Shown in pieces: positions 25,707 through 35,417 of a DNA stretch of 64,000 bases. Location of the stretch: positions 15,141-79,140 of the forward strand of contig CAJMNM010000012.1 in NCBI GenBank assembly GCA_905214795.1, written 5' to 3'. Within the stretch, counting starts at the first letter, position 1. Each line of letters begins with the position of its first letter. The notes under the pieces were generated by a model. It made no database searches and was not told where the DNA came from. It worked only from the letters and a program-made list of their open reading frames with translations. This stretch comes from an uncultured bacterium. Lineage in GTDB: Bacteria; Bacteroidota; Bacteroidia; Bacteroidales; Bacteroidaceae. The translations under genes were made by a program, and so were the position numbers.

Positions 25707-25848
25707 ATATAATAAAAAGATGTTGATATAGTGCTGATGATTGATATAGATGGAAAAACTTATTGAGGTAGTAGTTTAATTCCTGGCCAGGATATTTTAA
25801 AAGGTAAAAAGATTTTCAGAGAGAAGTTGAACAGTAAAAACAGAGGTT

Positions 25849-26205
25849 ATGAAAAAGATTGAAGCGATTATCAGACGATCAAGATTTGAAGATGTGAAGG
25901 AAGCTCTTTTAGCTGCGGATATCGAATGGTTTTCATATTACGATGTACGTGGAATAGGTAAGACTCGCGAAGGACGAATCTATCGTGGAGTAGTATATGA
26001 TACAAGTAGTATTGAACGTATCTTGATATCTATTGTGGTCAGAGAAAAGAATGTTGAAAAAACGATTCAGGCTATATGTAAGGCTGCTCATACTGGAGAA
26101 ATCGGTGATGGACGTATATTCGTTATTCCTGTAGAGGATGCAATCAGGATTCGTACAGGTGAACGGGGTGATATTGCTCTTTATAATGCAGAACAGGAAA
26201 AGTAA
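25849..26205 (+). CDS. glnK: P-II nitrogen regulatory protein
   Basis: A 118-residue P-II signal protein that senses ATP/ADP and 2-oxoglutarate and typically plugs AmtB. The start MKKIEAIIRRSRFEDVKEALLAADI and the end GEIGDGRIFVIPVEDAIRIRTGERGD are canonical. The T-loop (~37-54) reads GKTREGRIYRGVVYD: both tyrosines of the enteric YRGAEY motif are kept (Y45, Y50), although Bacteroidetes are not known to me to use uridylylation. The segment is one residue shorter than in GlnB. Named glnK because amtB follows 52 bp downstream. Confidence 0.93.
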   Translation: MKKIEAIIRRSRFEDVKEALLAADIEWFSYYDVRGIGKTREGRIYRGVVYDTSSIERILISIVVREKNVEKTIQAICKAAHTGEIGDGRIFVIPVEDAIRIRTGERGDIALYNAEQEK

Positions 26206-26257
26206 AATACTATAATTCAGTTTGCAAAAAGAGTTACAGAAAAACAATAAATAAAAA

Positions 26258-27625
26258 ATGATGATTATGAAGACAAAATATATCCTGAAAATGTGTGCTG
26301 GAAAGTGTCGGATGATATCGGCGCTTATCGCTGGACTTATGTTGCCTGCCGTAGCTTTTGCGCAGACAGATACTCCCGTGTTGGATAGTGGAAACACAGC
26401 ATGGATGATTACAGCTACTATTCTGGTATTATTGATGAGTATACCAGGTATTGCCTTATTTTATGGAGGCTTGGTTAGACAAAAGAATATATTAAGTGTC
26501 ATTATGCAGACTCTTTTCATTGTAGCTGCAGTAAGCATAATTTGGGTTGTATTTGGTTACAGCTGGGCTTTTGATACAAGTTATGCTGCAGAAGGAAATC
26601 CTTTATCTGCAATTATGGGAGGGTTTGGCAAAGCTTTTTTGAATGGAATAGGAATAGACACGTTAAGTACAGGTAATATTCCTGAGCTTACATTTGTAAT
26701 GTTTCAGTGTATGTTTGCGTTAATAACGCCTGCTCTTATACTTGGTGCATTTGCAGAAAGAATTAAATTTTCAGGTTACACTGTTTTTATCCTTCTTTGG
26801 GTGATATTGGCTTATTTGCCAATGGCTCATTGGGTATGGGGAGGTGGTTTCCTACAACAAATGGGAGCTATTGATTTTGCAGGTGGTACGGTAGTACATA
26901 TTAATGCCGGCATTTCAGCCTTGGTTATGGCCATAATGTTAGGTAAACGTGAAGATTATCGTGTAGGGCATCCGATCATGCCACATAATATAACTTTCGT
27001 ATTCTTGGGTACAAGTTTTCTTTGGTTAGGCTGGTTCGGTTTTAATGCAGGTAGTGGACTTGCTGCGGACGGTCTTGCGGCCAATGCTTTTATGGTTACT
27101 CATGTGGCTACTTCTGTAGCGGCTATGACGTGGATGGCAATAGATTGGTTATGTAATAAGAAGCCGACAACTGTTGGAGCTTGTACCGGAGCTGTTGCAG
27201 GTCTGGTTGCCATTACACCGGCTGCTGGGACTGTAGGTATTCTTGGAGCGATATGTATAGGTTTTGTTACACCGATTATATGTTTCTTTATGGTGGCTGT
27301 TGTGAAACCACATTTTGGATATGATGATGCCCTTGATGCTTTTGGAGTACATGGTATGGGCGGTATAATAGGTTCTATCTTGACTGGTGTTTTCGCAACG
27401 CGTACCATTACTGGTGAAGATGGTGTGCAAGGTGCACTTTATGGAGATTGGCATCAACTTATGGTTCAGATTATCGCGACAGTCGTTTCAATTGTATTTA
27501 GTGCTGTTGTAACCTATATCCTTTATATTGTTGTAGACAAACTGGTCGGAATACGTGTTGATAAACGTGTAGAGGAAGAGGGATTAGATGTCTACGAACA
27601 TGGAGAGTCGGCTTATAATCATTAA
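26258..27625 (+). CDS. amtB: Ammonium transporter AmtB
   Basis: A 455-residue Amt-family channel for ammonium. A cleavable signal (…LIAGLMLPAVAFA) is followed by eleven transmembrane segments starting at TAWMITATILVLLMSIPGIALFYGG. The twin pore histidines are in GGTVVHINAG and in AFGVHGMGGIIGSILTG. The cytoplasmic tail is VDKRVEEEGLDVYEHGESAYNH, the usual P-II-controlled end. Three in-frame ATGs lie close together (26258, 26261, 26267); the last would also leave an intact signal peptide. Confidence 0.96.
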   Translation: MMIMKTKYILKMCAGKCRMISALIAGLMLPAVAFAQTDTPVLDSGNTAWMITATILVLLMSIPGIALFYGGLVRQKNILSVIMQTLFIVAAVSIIWVVFGYSWAFDTSYAAEGNPLSAIMGGFGKAFLNGIGIDTLSTGNIPELTFVMFQCMFALITPALILGAFAERIKFSGYTVFILLWVILAYLPMAHWVWGGGFLQQMGAIDFAGGTVVHINAGISALVMAIMLGKREDYRVGHPIMPHNITFVFLGTSFLWLGWFGFNAGSGLAADGLAANAFMVTHVATSVAAMTWMAIDWLCNKKPTTVGACTGAVAGLVAITPAAGTVGILGAICIGFVTPIICFFMVAVVKPHFGYDDALDAFGVHGMGGIIGSILTGVFATRTITGEDGVQGALYGDWHQLMVQIIATVVSIVFSAVVTYILYIVVDKLVGIRVDKRVEEEGLDVYEHGESAYNH

Positions 27626-27697
27626 AAAGTGAATAATCTTTCAGATCAAAATAATAACCATTAAACAAGAATTGTTTCATTATAAAATTAATTAAGT

Positions 27698-29887
27698 ATG
27701 TCAACATTAAGATTCAGTGTTGTAGAAAAAGCCTTTCAGGCCAAGGCTCATGATGTAGAGATACCGGCAGAACGTCCGAGTGAATATTTTGCCAAGTATG
27801 TGTTCAATCGTGAGAAGATGTTTAAATACTTACCTGCAAAGGTGTATGAGCGTTTGATTGACGCAATTGATAATGGAGCAGCGCTCGATAGAAGTGTGGC
27901 TGATGAAGTTGCAGCAGGCATGAAACGCTGGGCAACAGAATTGGGAGTGACCCATTATACTCACTGGTTCCAGCCTTTAACAGAAGGTACAGCTGAAAAG
28001 CATGATGCTTTTGTTGAACCGGATGGAAAAGGTGGAATGATGGAAGAGTTTTCCGGCAAGTTACTTGTACAGCAAGAACCAGATGCGTCGTCATTTCCAA
28101 ATGGCGGTATCCGTAATACCTTTGAGGCGCGCGGTTACAGTGCATGGGATCCTTCATCACCAGTATTTGTTGTAGATGACACACTTTGTATTCCTACAGT
28201 ATTTATTGCATATACCGGCGAGTCACTAGACTATAAAGCACCTTTGCTTAAGGCGTTGAGCGCTGTAAACAAAGCAGCTGTGGATGTCTGCCATTATTTT
28301 AATCCGGATGTCAAGAAGGTTATGGCCTATCTGGGTTGGGAGCAGGAGTATTTCTTGGTTGACGAAGGATTGTATGCGGCTCGTCCTGATTTGTTGCTGA
28401 CCGGTCGTACCCTGATGGGACATGAGGCATCAAAGAACCAGCAGTTAGAAGATCATTATTTTGGCGCAATTCCTACTCGTGTGGCAGCATTCATGAAAGA
28501 TCTTGAAATTAAAGCTCTTGAGCTTGGTATTCCGGTCAAGACACGTCATAATGAAGTTGCTCCAAACCAGTTTGAGCTTGCGCCGGTGTTTGAGGAATGT
28601 AACCTGGCTGTAGATCACAACATGCTTATCATGTCGCTGATGCGTAAAGTTGCCCGTTCACATGGATTCCGTGTTCTTTTGCATGAGAAACCGTTCAAGG
28701 GGGTAAACGGTAGCGGTAAGCATAATAACTGGTCACTAGGTACGGATACAGGCATTCTTTTGATGGCTCCGGGTAAGACAGCAGAAGACAATCTGCGTTT
28801 CATTACTTTCATCGTGAATGCTCTGATGGCAGTTTATCGTCATAACGGATTGTTGAAAGCCTCTATCATGAGTGCTACAAACGCTCACCGTTTGGGCGCC
28901 AATGAAGCACCTCCAGCCATCATCTCTTCTTTCCTTGGAACTCAATTGAGTCGCGTTCTTGATCATTTGGAAGAGTCTTCTGACGAAGAACTTGTTTCTC
29001 TGGGCGGAAAACATGGTATGAAGTTGGATATTCCACAGATTCCGGAATTGTTGATTGATAATACTGACCGTAACCGTACATCGCCATTCGCCTTTACCGG
29101 TAACCGGTTCGAGTTCCGTGCAGTAGGTTCAGAGGCAAACTGTGCAAGTGCAATGATTGCTCTTAATGCAGCGATGGCTGAACAGCTGGTTTGTTTCAAA
29201 AATGAGGTAGACGCTCTTATGGCAAAAGGTGAGGATAAGATTCCGGCATTATTGCAGGTTATCCGCCGTTATATCAAAGAGAGTAAACCTATCCGTTTCG
29301 ACGGTAATGGCTATAGCGAAGAGTGGAAAGCAGAAGCTGCACGTCGCGGTCTTGACTGTGAGACCAGCTGTCCGGTTATTTTTGATAATTACCTGCGTTC
29401 TGAAAGTGTTGCCATGTTCGAGTCAACCGGTGTAATGACCAAGAAAGAGCTTGAAGCACGTAATGAAGTGAAGTGGGAGACTTATACCAAGAAAATCCAG
29501 ATTGAGGCTCGTGTCTTAGGCGATTTGGTAATGAATCATATTGTGCCGGTTGCTACAGAGTATCAGAGTAAGCTGATTGATAATGTGTATAAGATGAAGA
29601 CATTGTTCAGTGAAGATGAAGCAGCCAAACTTTCGTCTGAGAATATAGCTATCATTAAGCAGATAGCAGAGCGTACGGCTTATATCAAAGAGCATGTAGA
29701 TACAATGGTTGAGGCTCGTAAAAAGGCTAATAAAATTACTTCGGAACGTGAAAAAGCAATAGCTTATCATGATACGGTAGCGCCGATGTTAGAGCAGATT
29801 CGTTACCATATCGATAAACTTGAATTGATAGTTGATGACCGTATGTGGACATTACCTAAATATCGTGAACTTTTGTTTGTAAGATAA
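27698..29887 (+). CDS. glnN: Type III glutamine synthetase
   Basis: A 729-residue GSIII, the form typical of Bacteroidetes and cyanobacteria, making glutamine from glutamate, ammonia and ATP. Visible motifs: FPNGGIRNTFEARGYSAWDP near residue 135, WEQEYFLVD, RHNEVAPNQFELAPVFEE, KPFKGVNGSGKHNNWSLGTD (GSIII signature), RLGANEAPPAIIS and NRTSPFAFTGNRFEFRAVGS. The C-terminal ~170 residues form a long helical region. It follows amtB by 72 bp, so ammonium taken up is fixed at once. Confidence 0.97.
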   Translation: MSTLRFSVVEKAFQAKAHDVEIPAERPSEYFAKYVFNREKMFKYLPAKVYERLIDAIDNGAALDRSVADEVAAGMKRWATELGVTHYTHWFQPLTEGTAEKHDAFVEPDGKGGMMEEFSGKLLVQQEPDASSFPNGGIRNTFEARGYSAWDPSSPVFVVDDTLCIPTVFIAYTGESLDYKAPLLKALSAVNKAAVDVCHYFNPDVKKVMAYLGWEQEYFLVDEGLYAARPDLLLTGRTLMGHEASKNQQLEDHYFGAIPTRVAAFMKDLEIKALELGIPVKTRHNEVAPNQFELAPVFEECNLAVDHNMLIMSLMRKVARSHGFRVLLHEKPFKGVNGSGKHNNWSLGTDTGILLMAPGKTAEDNLRFITFIVNALMAVYRHNGLLKASIMSATNAHRLGANEAPPAIISSFLGTQLSRVLDHLEESSDEELVSLGGKHGMKLDIPQIPELLIDNTDRNRTSPFAFTGNRFEFRAVGSEANCASAMIALNAAMAEQLVCFKNEVDALMAKGEDKIPALLQVIRRYIKESKPIRFDGNGYSEEWKAEAARRGLDCETSCPVIFDNYLRSESVAMFESTGVMTKKELEARNEVKWETYTKKIQIEARVLGDLVMNHIVPVATEYQSKLIDNVYKMKTLFSEDEAAKLSSENIAIIKQIAERTAYIKEHVDTMVEARKKANKITSEREKAIAYHDTVAPMLEQIRYHIDKLELIVDDRMWTLPKYRELLFVR

Positions 29888-29953
29888 AGAGCTTCCTTTT
29901 TCTGTGGCTTTTGCCGGCAGAAAGGAATCCTGTTTATTGGTTGTTTTGATTGG

Positions 29954-29986
29954 TGCCGGGTAGCCGTGAGGCTGTCCGGCATTTTA
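29954..29986 (+). terminator. Terminator of glnN
   Basis: Stem TGCCGG (29954-29959) with CCGGCA (29976-29981), extended inside by AGCC/GGCT around a GTGA loop, followed by TTTT. Confidence 0.8.
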
Positions 29987-30151
29987 TATTGGGTTCAACC
30001 TCCATTATATGTATGATATCTTTTTAGTATTTCTGATTTTTATCATATAGATAAAACCAAGATATTCTATATTGGTTGTTAATGGTTTATTGTAATACTT
30101 GTAATACGGATAATAGAACAGGATGCTTCTGTGTATGAAACAAATAAAAAA
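29987..30151. other. Intergenic AT-rich spacer
   Basis: Lies between the glnN terminator and the shared terminator below, between convergent genes. Nothing recognisable seen. Confidence 0.4.
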
Positions 30152-30204
30152 GCACTATGGAGCAATCATAAAAATAGAATTGTCCATAGTGCCTAAACTT
30201 TTTT
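30152..30204. terminator. Terminator at the 3' end of the GH43 gene
   Basis: Perfect 10-bp stem GCACTATGGA (30152-30161) with TCCATAGTGC (30183-30192), 21-nt loop. On the minus strand it is followed by TTTTT, on the plus strand by a slightly later T6 run, so it can work both ways. Confidence 0.75.
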
Positions 30205-30233
30205 GAAACAGATGTGTTATGAATAGTTCCTGT

Positions 30234-33200
30234 TTATTTTATTACTTTTTGTCCGTTTATGATATATATACCTTTAGGTAAATTGTCAAGCGCATTTGCT
30301 CTTTTCACGTTTGAGCGAATTGTCATTCCATTCAGGTTGCAGACATTTACAGATTGATTTCCATTATCGACAGTTGTTAAATCTGTATTGGTAATATCTT
30401 TGTCTAAATAAAGTACGTGTAAATTGGTTTCGCTAGTGCCTGGAAGCTGCAGATATGCATGATTGGAACTTATCCATGGCTGAATGTTCTCAACCTTATA
30501 GAAAGCTGTTTCGTTGTTCTGATTTTGTAGGACATATGAGTTGACCGGTGCCTTCATGTCACTATATATACCTGTTAACAGGCCGGATGTATATGTGTCA
30601 GATTCGGCGGTATTAGTACCTTTAAATGTATAAGTTCCGTTACCTGAAACAATATATGGAGTGTTGGCACAGATTGAGTTGGTTTTGTCGAGTGACAGGT
30701 AGTTTCCGGTGATACTGTGGCAGCTGTATACTGTCATGCCGTCCGGAATCTGTGAGTCGAAAGGCAGCATCAGTGTACCCCAGCCGTAATTGATGTTGTA
30801 TTCAACCGTAATTTGTGCGTCAGGTTGCTCGGTCAGTTCGTTTTCAATATATTCGGTCAGAGTGATAGGATTAATTCCTTGATTGGTGGCAACAGTTTTA
30901 ATGATAGACCCGTCCGTGTCGAATTCCAGTTTGTCTATGCATATTTCGCGGTGCAAGTCCGGCTCATTATTGATATATTTGTTATTTATGCGATGATAGA
31001 CAATGTACCATTCGTCTTTATCGGGATTTTGAATGACTGCACAATGGCTTGTACCGTAGATTCCGGATTCTGGAACAGATGAGAGTACAATATTATTCTC
31101 AGATACGGTAATAGGTCCTTGTGGAGACGTACTTGTACCGTAAACGATTGTATTGTCGGTATTTCCGTTTTCTGTATCGTTCCATAAATAATAGTAGATG
31201 CCTCTTCTGTAGAAAACATGAACAGAATTGTTAAAAGCAGATTGGTTGTTTGTTACAGGTGTAATGTCGGTACTGCTTTCGCAAGATATCAGGTCTTCGT
31301 TCAGTGTGCTGACAGATAAATTACTGTTTCCCCAGTACAGGTAAGTCTTACTGTTTTCTTTGTCTGTAAAGACATCGGGATATAAGGGTTCGTTGCCGTC
31401 AGATGGTGTTATCAAAGAGCCGTAATCCTTAAACGGACCTGCCGGATTGTCTGAAACGGCTACACCAATGATATTTTTGCCTTGGTTTTTATTATAAGCA
31501 TTATAGTACATGTAGTAGGTGTATTTACCGTCAGCGTATTTTTCTTCAACAGCAGGAGCCGTAGAGCTGTATTCAACATTATTGGATGAGTTTTCTGCAA
31601 AATTGAATGCATAACCTTCATTCTTCCAATAGACAAGGTCCGCAGAAGAGTATACATCAATACCTGTACTGTTTTGATTTTCGTCAACAGAAGCGGAATA
31701 TATGTAGAATCTTCCGGTTTTTTGTGAGAATATAATTTCGGGGTCTGCATGGAAACCGCTGATGATGGGGTTACTGCACAGTTCGGCCGTTATGCTATAT
31801 GTTGAACGGTCGCCTTGATTGGATATGGTATATTCAACAGGGCCTTTGCTGAAGTCTTGTTTACCGGAAGGGGTGATCTGACAGCCGGCCGGAACAACTA
31901 ATTCCGGATCAAATTGAGTAAGATCTGTGCCGTATCTTACTGGTAAATAGATTGTTCTGTCCTGTTGTATAATATTCTCCTTTATAATGTTGCGGTTGTT
32001 GAAGTCGGCTATATCCGTACCCATATTATCAGTAGGGAAAGCTGCAAATAGCGCGTCTGTTTCTTCTTTTGAGATAGGAATTACCGTTCCGTGTCTGGGA
32101 GTGAAAGCGCCGCTTGTAGTTGTTTGTGCGCGCAATGTGAAGTTAATAAGGTCATCACTGGAACAGAACTGATAGTATCCGCTCGTGTAACAGTCATACA
32201 TGAGTATCCATGTATCGGAATTGATTAATTTATACATACCTCCGCCTTCAACGGCTACATTTGTTTGTTGCAGGTTTCCTGACGGAGTGCTCCACTGGCT
32301 TCCTTCCGGCATACCGGGTTCGGCAGTCAGTCGTTTTGAAGTGACCTGGCAGATGCCGCCGGAGCCTTCATTCTTGTAAATCATATGGTAGGTTCCATCT
32401 CTTTCGTCATAGATAATATCAGAGTCGATAGTTGCCGAACCACGGTCATAAAGGAAGACTGGGTCAGAAATAAGTCCGGTAAAATCATCGTTCGCATAGC
32501 AATAATAAACCTTGTCATACGGACATTTTCCGTCATTGGTAAGCAGGGAGAAATAAATCATATATCGTCCTTTCGAACCGTCTTCGTTCTGGTAATCAGG
32601 ATCCCATATTGTTTCCGGAGCCCAAACTCGTGTTACGTTTTTCCATTCAGGAAAACGGTCCGGAAAGTGAACAGTGCTGTGTTGCCAATGGATAAGGTCA
32701 GTACTTTTATACATTACAATGCCGCGATTGGAAGCCCAACCTTCAGCACATCGCATGTCTGTTGCTACCATGTAGAATGTTTTTCCATCCTGTCCTCTCA
32801 GAATATGAGGGTCTCTTATTCCCTTTTTAATAGCTACGCTGTCGCTCCACATTACCCTTTGTCCGTTGTTCAGAGGAGTGTAGTTGTATCCGTCTTTACT
32901 GATTGCGTAATAAAGGTTTTCGTCTGCGTTATTAGGGAAATATACAAACAGGTATGAGTCGTAATTCTCGTCTTCGGCAATGTTAATCTGAAAATCTTTG
33001 GTCTTTTTCAGGTGCTTTCTGTAGCCTGTTGCCGTCATTGTAACAGTCTTTTTACCACTTCCGGATGGAGATAGCTGTAACAGATTTCCGTTGTCAGAGA
33101 TAAAATCCTTGTTGCTGGAGCTCCAGGTGATAATGGTACCTTCGCTGGTCGAGGTTGGGAGAGTGAGATCACTTCTCAGATTATTAAGGTTGCCATTGAG

Positions 33201-34331
33201 GTTCAAATTCGCTAAATCATATTCTAGTGCCTCATTGTCATTTAATTCGGCTAAAACAACAGCCGTATATTCAGCTGTCTGGCTGACATTACCTTTGGTG
33301 AAAGTAGCTTTCAAAGTGACATTGACATTATTTTCACCTTGTTTGGGGCGGGTTACCTCACCGTTGTTTTTGATGTATGTTTGGTTCAATGATTCCCATG
33401 TGGCTGAGATTCCGTTGTCAAATGCAGTCGGAAACGTGATGTTGCTTCTGATTTCATTGAAGTTAAAGCTATGGGTCTTGATAAAATCGTTGATTTGTTC
33501 TTTATGTATTGATTCATTGAGCTTGTTAAGATTCTCAATATTATATGCGGTTGAAATCTGGGCTTCAGAAATTTCACCGGTATATATGCGGACATCATTG
33601 TAACAGGCATTTCGTAGGAAAACATCGCCATTATATGGTGAACGTCCTAACCAGTTTTGTGTGGTGCGTCCTAAATCGGATGGTAACATACTTATGTTTC
33701 CGGTTTTCATCTTTTTGCCGTTCAGATAAATCGTACCTTGCGTTTTGTTTTGGGTATAGGTCAGGTTTACCCATTCTCCTTGTGTGAAGAATTGTGACAG
33801 AGTCAGTGTAGATTCTCTGGAATAATTAGTAGGTGTGATACTGTATCTTGTATTATTTGCGCTGAAGAACATGTATCCGGTCTCACTAGAATGTCCGAAG
33901 TTGAAGATAAAATTACCGTTTTGTCCCAGACCATAGTTGCTTGGTATAAATACATTCATTGAAATGGTGAAGGCTTCATTAAGACTGGATATAACGTCAC
34001 CTACGTTTTCTCCCATATCAAAGTATCCGTTATTATTTCCTAATTCTAGGATAGGGATATTATTAAGTGTTGACAGTTTAGCGCTTCCACCAAGTTGTCC
34101 GTTGTATATTCCCGATTCATCGTTGGTTGAGGAAAAAGTATATTGTAATATCAGTTCCGGAGCGGTTTCTGCAAGATTTTGTATTGCGTTTTGTGTCGTT
34201 GCGCTGATGGTTTGTTCGTGTATTTGAGAATTGTTAGGATTGTTTGACAAAATTGCTCCATTTGTTGTGTTAGACACGACAAGGGCATTACCCATGAAGG
34301 TAAGAATCAGTAATTTCTTTTTTGATGTCAT
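30234..34331 (-). CDS. Tandem GH43 glycosidase with LamG and Ig-like domains
   Basis: A 1365-residue secreted protein (signal KKKLLILTFMGNALVVSNTTN). Order: LamG-type domain (~55-270), two atrophied bacterial Ig-like domains (~277-357, ~362-445; both show T-W-x-S), first GH43 propeller (~455-755), short beta domain (~785-850), second GH43 propeller (~852-1150), and a C-terminal region (~1165-1365) ending LPKGIYIINGQKVIK, a Bacteroidales sorting-like terminus. The first GH43 has all three expected acids: RDPHIL (~505), IDSDI (~635) and VEGGGMY (~694). The second has HADPEI (~859) and YPDVFTD (~983), but where the acid Glu is expected it reads NNSVHVF (~1034). GH43 enzymes mostly cut arabinan, xylan or galactan side chains; substrate unknown. 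No SusC/D pair next to it. Confidence 0.85.
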   Translation of the reverse strand: MTSKKKLLILTFMGNALVVSNTTNGAILSNNPNNSQIHEQTISATTQNAIQNLAETAPELILQYTFSSTNDESGIYNGQLGGSAKLSTLNNIPILELGNNNGYFDMGENVGDVISSLNEAFTISMNVFIPSNYGLGQNGNFIFNFGHSSETGYMFFSANNTRYSITPTNYSRESTLTLSQFFTQGEWVNLTYTQNKTQGTIYLNGKKMKTGNISMLPSDLGRTTQNWLGRSPYNGDVFLRNACYNDVRIYTGEISEAQISTAYNIENLNKLNESIHKEQINDFIKTHSFNFNEIRSNITFPTAFDNGISATWESLNQTYIKNNGEVTRPKQGENNVNVTLKATFTKGNVSQTAEYTAVVLAELNDNEALEYDLANLNLNGNLNNLRSDLTLPTSTSEGTIITWSSSNKDFISDNGNLLQLSPSGSGKKTVTMTATGYRKHLKKTKDFQINIAEDENYDSYLFVYFPNNADENLYYAISKDGYNYTPLNNGQRVMWSDSVAIKKGIRDPHILRGQDGKTFYMVATDMRCAEGWASNRGIVMYKSTDLIHWQHSTVHFPDRFPEWKNVTRVWAPETIWDPDYQNEDGSKGRYMIYFSLLTNDGKCPYDKVYYCYANDDFTGLISDPVFLYDRGSATIDSDIIYDERDGTYHMIYKNEGSGGICQVTSKRLTAEPGMPEGSQWSTPSGNLQQTNVAVEGGGMYKLINSDTWILMYDCYTSGYYQFCSSDDLINFTLRAQTTTSGAFTPRHGTVIPISKEETDALFAAFPTDNMGTDIADFNNRNIIKENIIQQDRTIYLPVRYGTDLTQFDPELVVPAGCQITPSGKQDFSKGPVEYTISNQGDRSTYSITAELCSNPIISGFHADPEIIFSQKTGRFYIYSASVDENQNSTGIDVYSSADLVYWKNEGYAFNFAENSSNNVEYSSTAPAVEEKYADGKYTYYMYYNAYNKNQGKNIIGVAVSDNPAGPFKDYGSLITPSDGNEPLYPDVFTDKENSKTYLYWGNSNLSVSTLNEDLISCESSTDITPVTNNQSAFNNSVHVFYRRGIYYYLWNDTENGNTDNTIVYGTSTSPQGPITVSENNIVLSSVPESGIYGTSHCAVIQNPDKDEWYIVYHRINNKYINNEPDLHREICIDKLEFDTDGSIIKTVATNQGINPITLTEYIENELTEQPDAQITVEYNINYGWGTLMLPFDSQIPDGMTVYSCHSITGNYLSLDKTNSICANTPYIVSGNGTYTFKGTNTAESDTYTSGLLTGIYSDMKAPVNSYVLQNQNNETAFYKVENIQPWISSNHAYLQLPGTSETNLHVLYLDKDITNTDLTTVDNGNQSVNVCNLNGMTIRSNVKRANALDNLPKGIYIINGQKVIK

Positions 34332-34366
34332 TGAGGGATTTTGATTTAATTAGATGAAAATTTTTG

Positions 34367-34398
34367 CAAAATTACTTCATCTTCTCCTTATAAACAAT
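34367..34398 (-). promoter_or_regulatory. Promoter of the GH43 gene
   Basis: Minus strand ATTG (34398-34395), 20 nt, TAATTTTG (34374-34367), 36 bp before the start codon. Confidence 0.6.
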
Positions 34399-34641
34399 TA
34401 ATTAATAGCTTTATTTATTGGCTTTTGCTTTTATTTGCAATTAATTCCGTTTAATTTTTAAGTATGCTGATAGAGTCCATGGCGTTTTTGTTTTTTCGGA
34501 ACAAATATACGATGGGGTAGAAACCGCCGTGGCAGCTTATGGTAACTTTTGGTCACTCTTGAACGCATTACGTCACATTTTGCAGCTTTCCTTTTCGTTT
34601 GTCTGCTTGTAGGAAATCAATTCCGTCCGTAACGGAAGAAA
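34399..34641. other. Spacer between GH43 promoter and repeat copy B
   Basis: No gene or strong hairpin seen. It has no match to the flank of copy C, so it is taken as outside the repeat. Confidence 0.4.
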
Positions 34642-35147
34642 TATCGTGCCTGCGCGCCCCTGCGTTTTCCCTATAAAGGTATTTTTTCACTTTCCGGCCT
34701 TACTCCTTCACAATGCCATTCAAATGGCAGACTGACAGTATGTTAAGTGTGAAGGGGTATCCTTCACATCTCCTTCACCGGTCCTTCACATTCACCTCCG
34801 GTTTTACAAAACGCATACGGTTACGAGTTTTTTTCCGTACGGTTACGGATTCAATCCTGCACTTTACGAATCTTTTTCCGCACTGTTACGGTGATGCCCG
34901 TAACCGTACCGGAATATTTTTCTGCACGGCTGCGGTGATGACAGGAAAAGACGGACGGAAAATTATGGATTTCGGGATGAAAAAATCTGATTTTTGCCTT
35001 GAAATATTGCGTTAAATTCTCAAAAAAGCCGATTTTCATCTCACAAGTGTTTAAGTGAAGGATGTGAAGGATAGTCCTTCACACGCAATGCACTGAATAT
35101 AAGTGTTCTATGACGAAATGTGAAGGGGTGAAGGACTTTTTTGAGAA
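34642..35147 (+). repeat. Interspersed GTGAAGG-heptamer element, copy B
   Basis: 506 bp, colinear over its length with copy C (which is inverted). It starts at TATCGTGC and the shared GCGTTTTCCC. Left cluster: CCTTCAC 34705-34711, exactly 37 nt, GTGAAGG 34749-34755, then CCTTCAC at 34761, 34772 and 34783 (11-bp period). Right cluster: GTGAAGG 35055 and 35064, CCTTCAC 35076-35082, exactly 37 nt, GTGAAGG 35120-35126 and 35128-35134, then a T run. Ten exact heptamers in all. The centre has TACGGTTACG motifs (34816, 34838, inverted 34899, variants 34881 and 34926) and AAAAATCTGATTTTT (34981-34995). It lies between the 5' side of the GH43 gene and the 3' side of dapL. Confidence 0.88.
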
Positions 35148-35167
35148 AACATTTTTAGGGGATGGAA

Positions 35168-35212
35168 AAGCCTGTCAGGCGTATTCATACAGAGATGAGT
35201 GCTGACAGGCTT
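35168..35212 (-). terminator. Hairpin downstream of dapL, possible terminator
   Basis: Perfect 11-bp stem AAGCCTGTCAG (35168-35178) with CTGACAGGCTT (35202-35212), 23-nt loop, giving TTTT on the minus strand. Termination is plausible for the gltB-dapL operon. Confidence 0.45.
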
Positions 35213-35354
35213 GAAGTGATATGACGGGTTTAACACCCTTTTCCGTCGAGACAACAAGAAGTACCATTCTCGATAGAGCGTGATTGTAATTCTGCCTTTC
35301 CCGGTGTCGGAGTCATTCTTCTTATGAAGATTGGTGTAGATGGAATATTATGAT

Positions 35355-35403
35355 AACGGCCGGCATGTCTTATATGTGAAGGACTTGCCGGCCGTTTGTT
35401 TTT
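35355..35403. terminator. Strong GC-rich hairpin at the 3' end of dapL
   Basis: Perfect 11-bp stem AACGGCCGGCA (35355-35365) with TGCCGGCCGTT (35386-35396). The T run (TGTTTTT) is on the plus-strand side, so on the minus strand it lacks a U tract. The loop holds one GTGAAGG heptamer (35376-35382), as found in the nearby repeat. Confidence 0.55.
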
Positions 35404-35417
35404 CAATTATACAAATG

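Noticed and set aside
32385..32957. 190-codon plus-strand frame within the GH43 gene
   Set aside because: Shadow of the GH43 reading frame on the other strand; no motifs.
33091..33603. 170-codon plus-strand frame within the GH43 gene
   Set aside because: Low-complexity Leu/Ser/Val-rich shadow of the Ig-like domains.
34851..35039. 62-codon frame on the minus strand inside repeat copy B, with a near-identical frame in copy C (54887-55075)
   Set aside because: Of 12 differences between the copies 9 change the residue; no ribosome site; identity is explained by the repeat itself.
34642..35147. Heptamer arrays as a CRISPR array
   Set aside because: Units are 7 bp, in both orientations, with spacings of 2-5 and 37 nt; no regular repeat-spacer pattern and no cas genes.
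34642..35147. Classical MITE with target-site duplication
   Set aside because: I could not find matching short direct repeats at the outer edges of any copy, so a transposition origin remains open and is not claimed.
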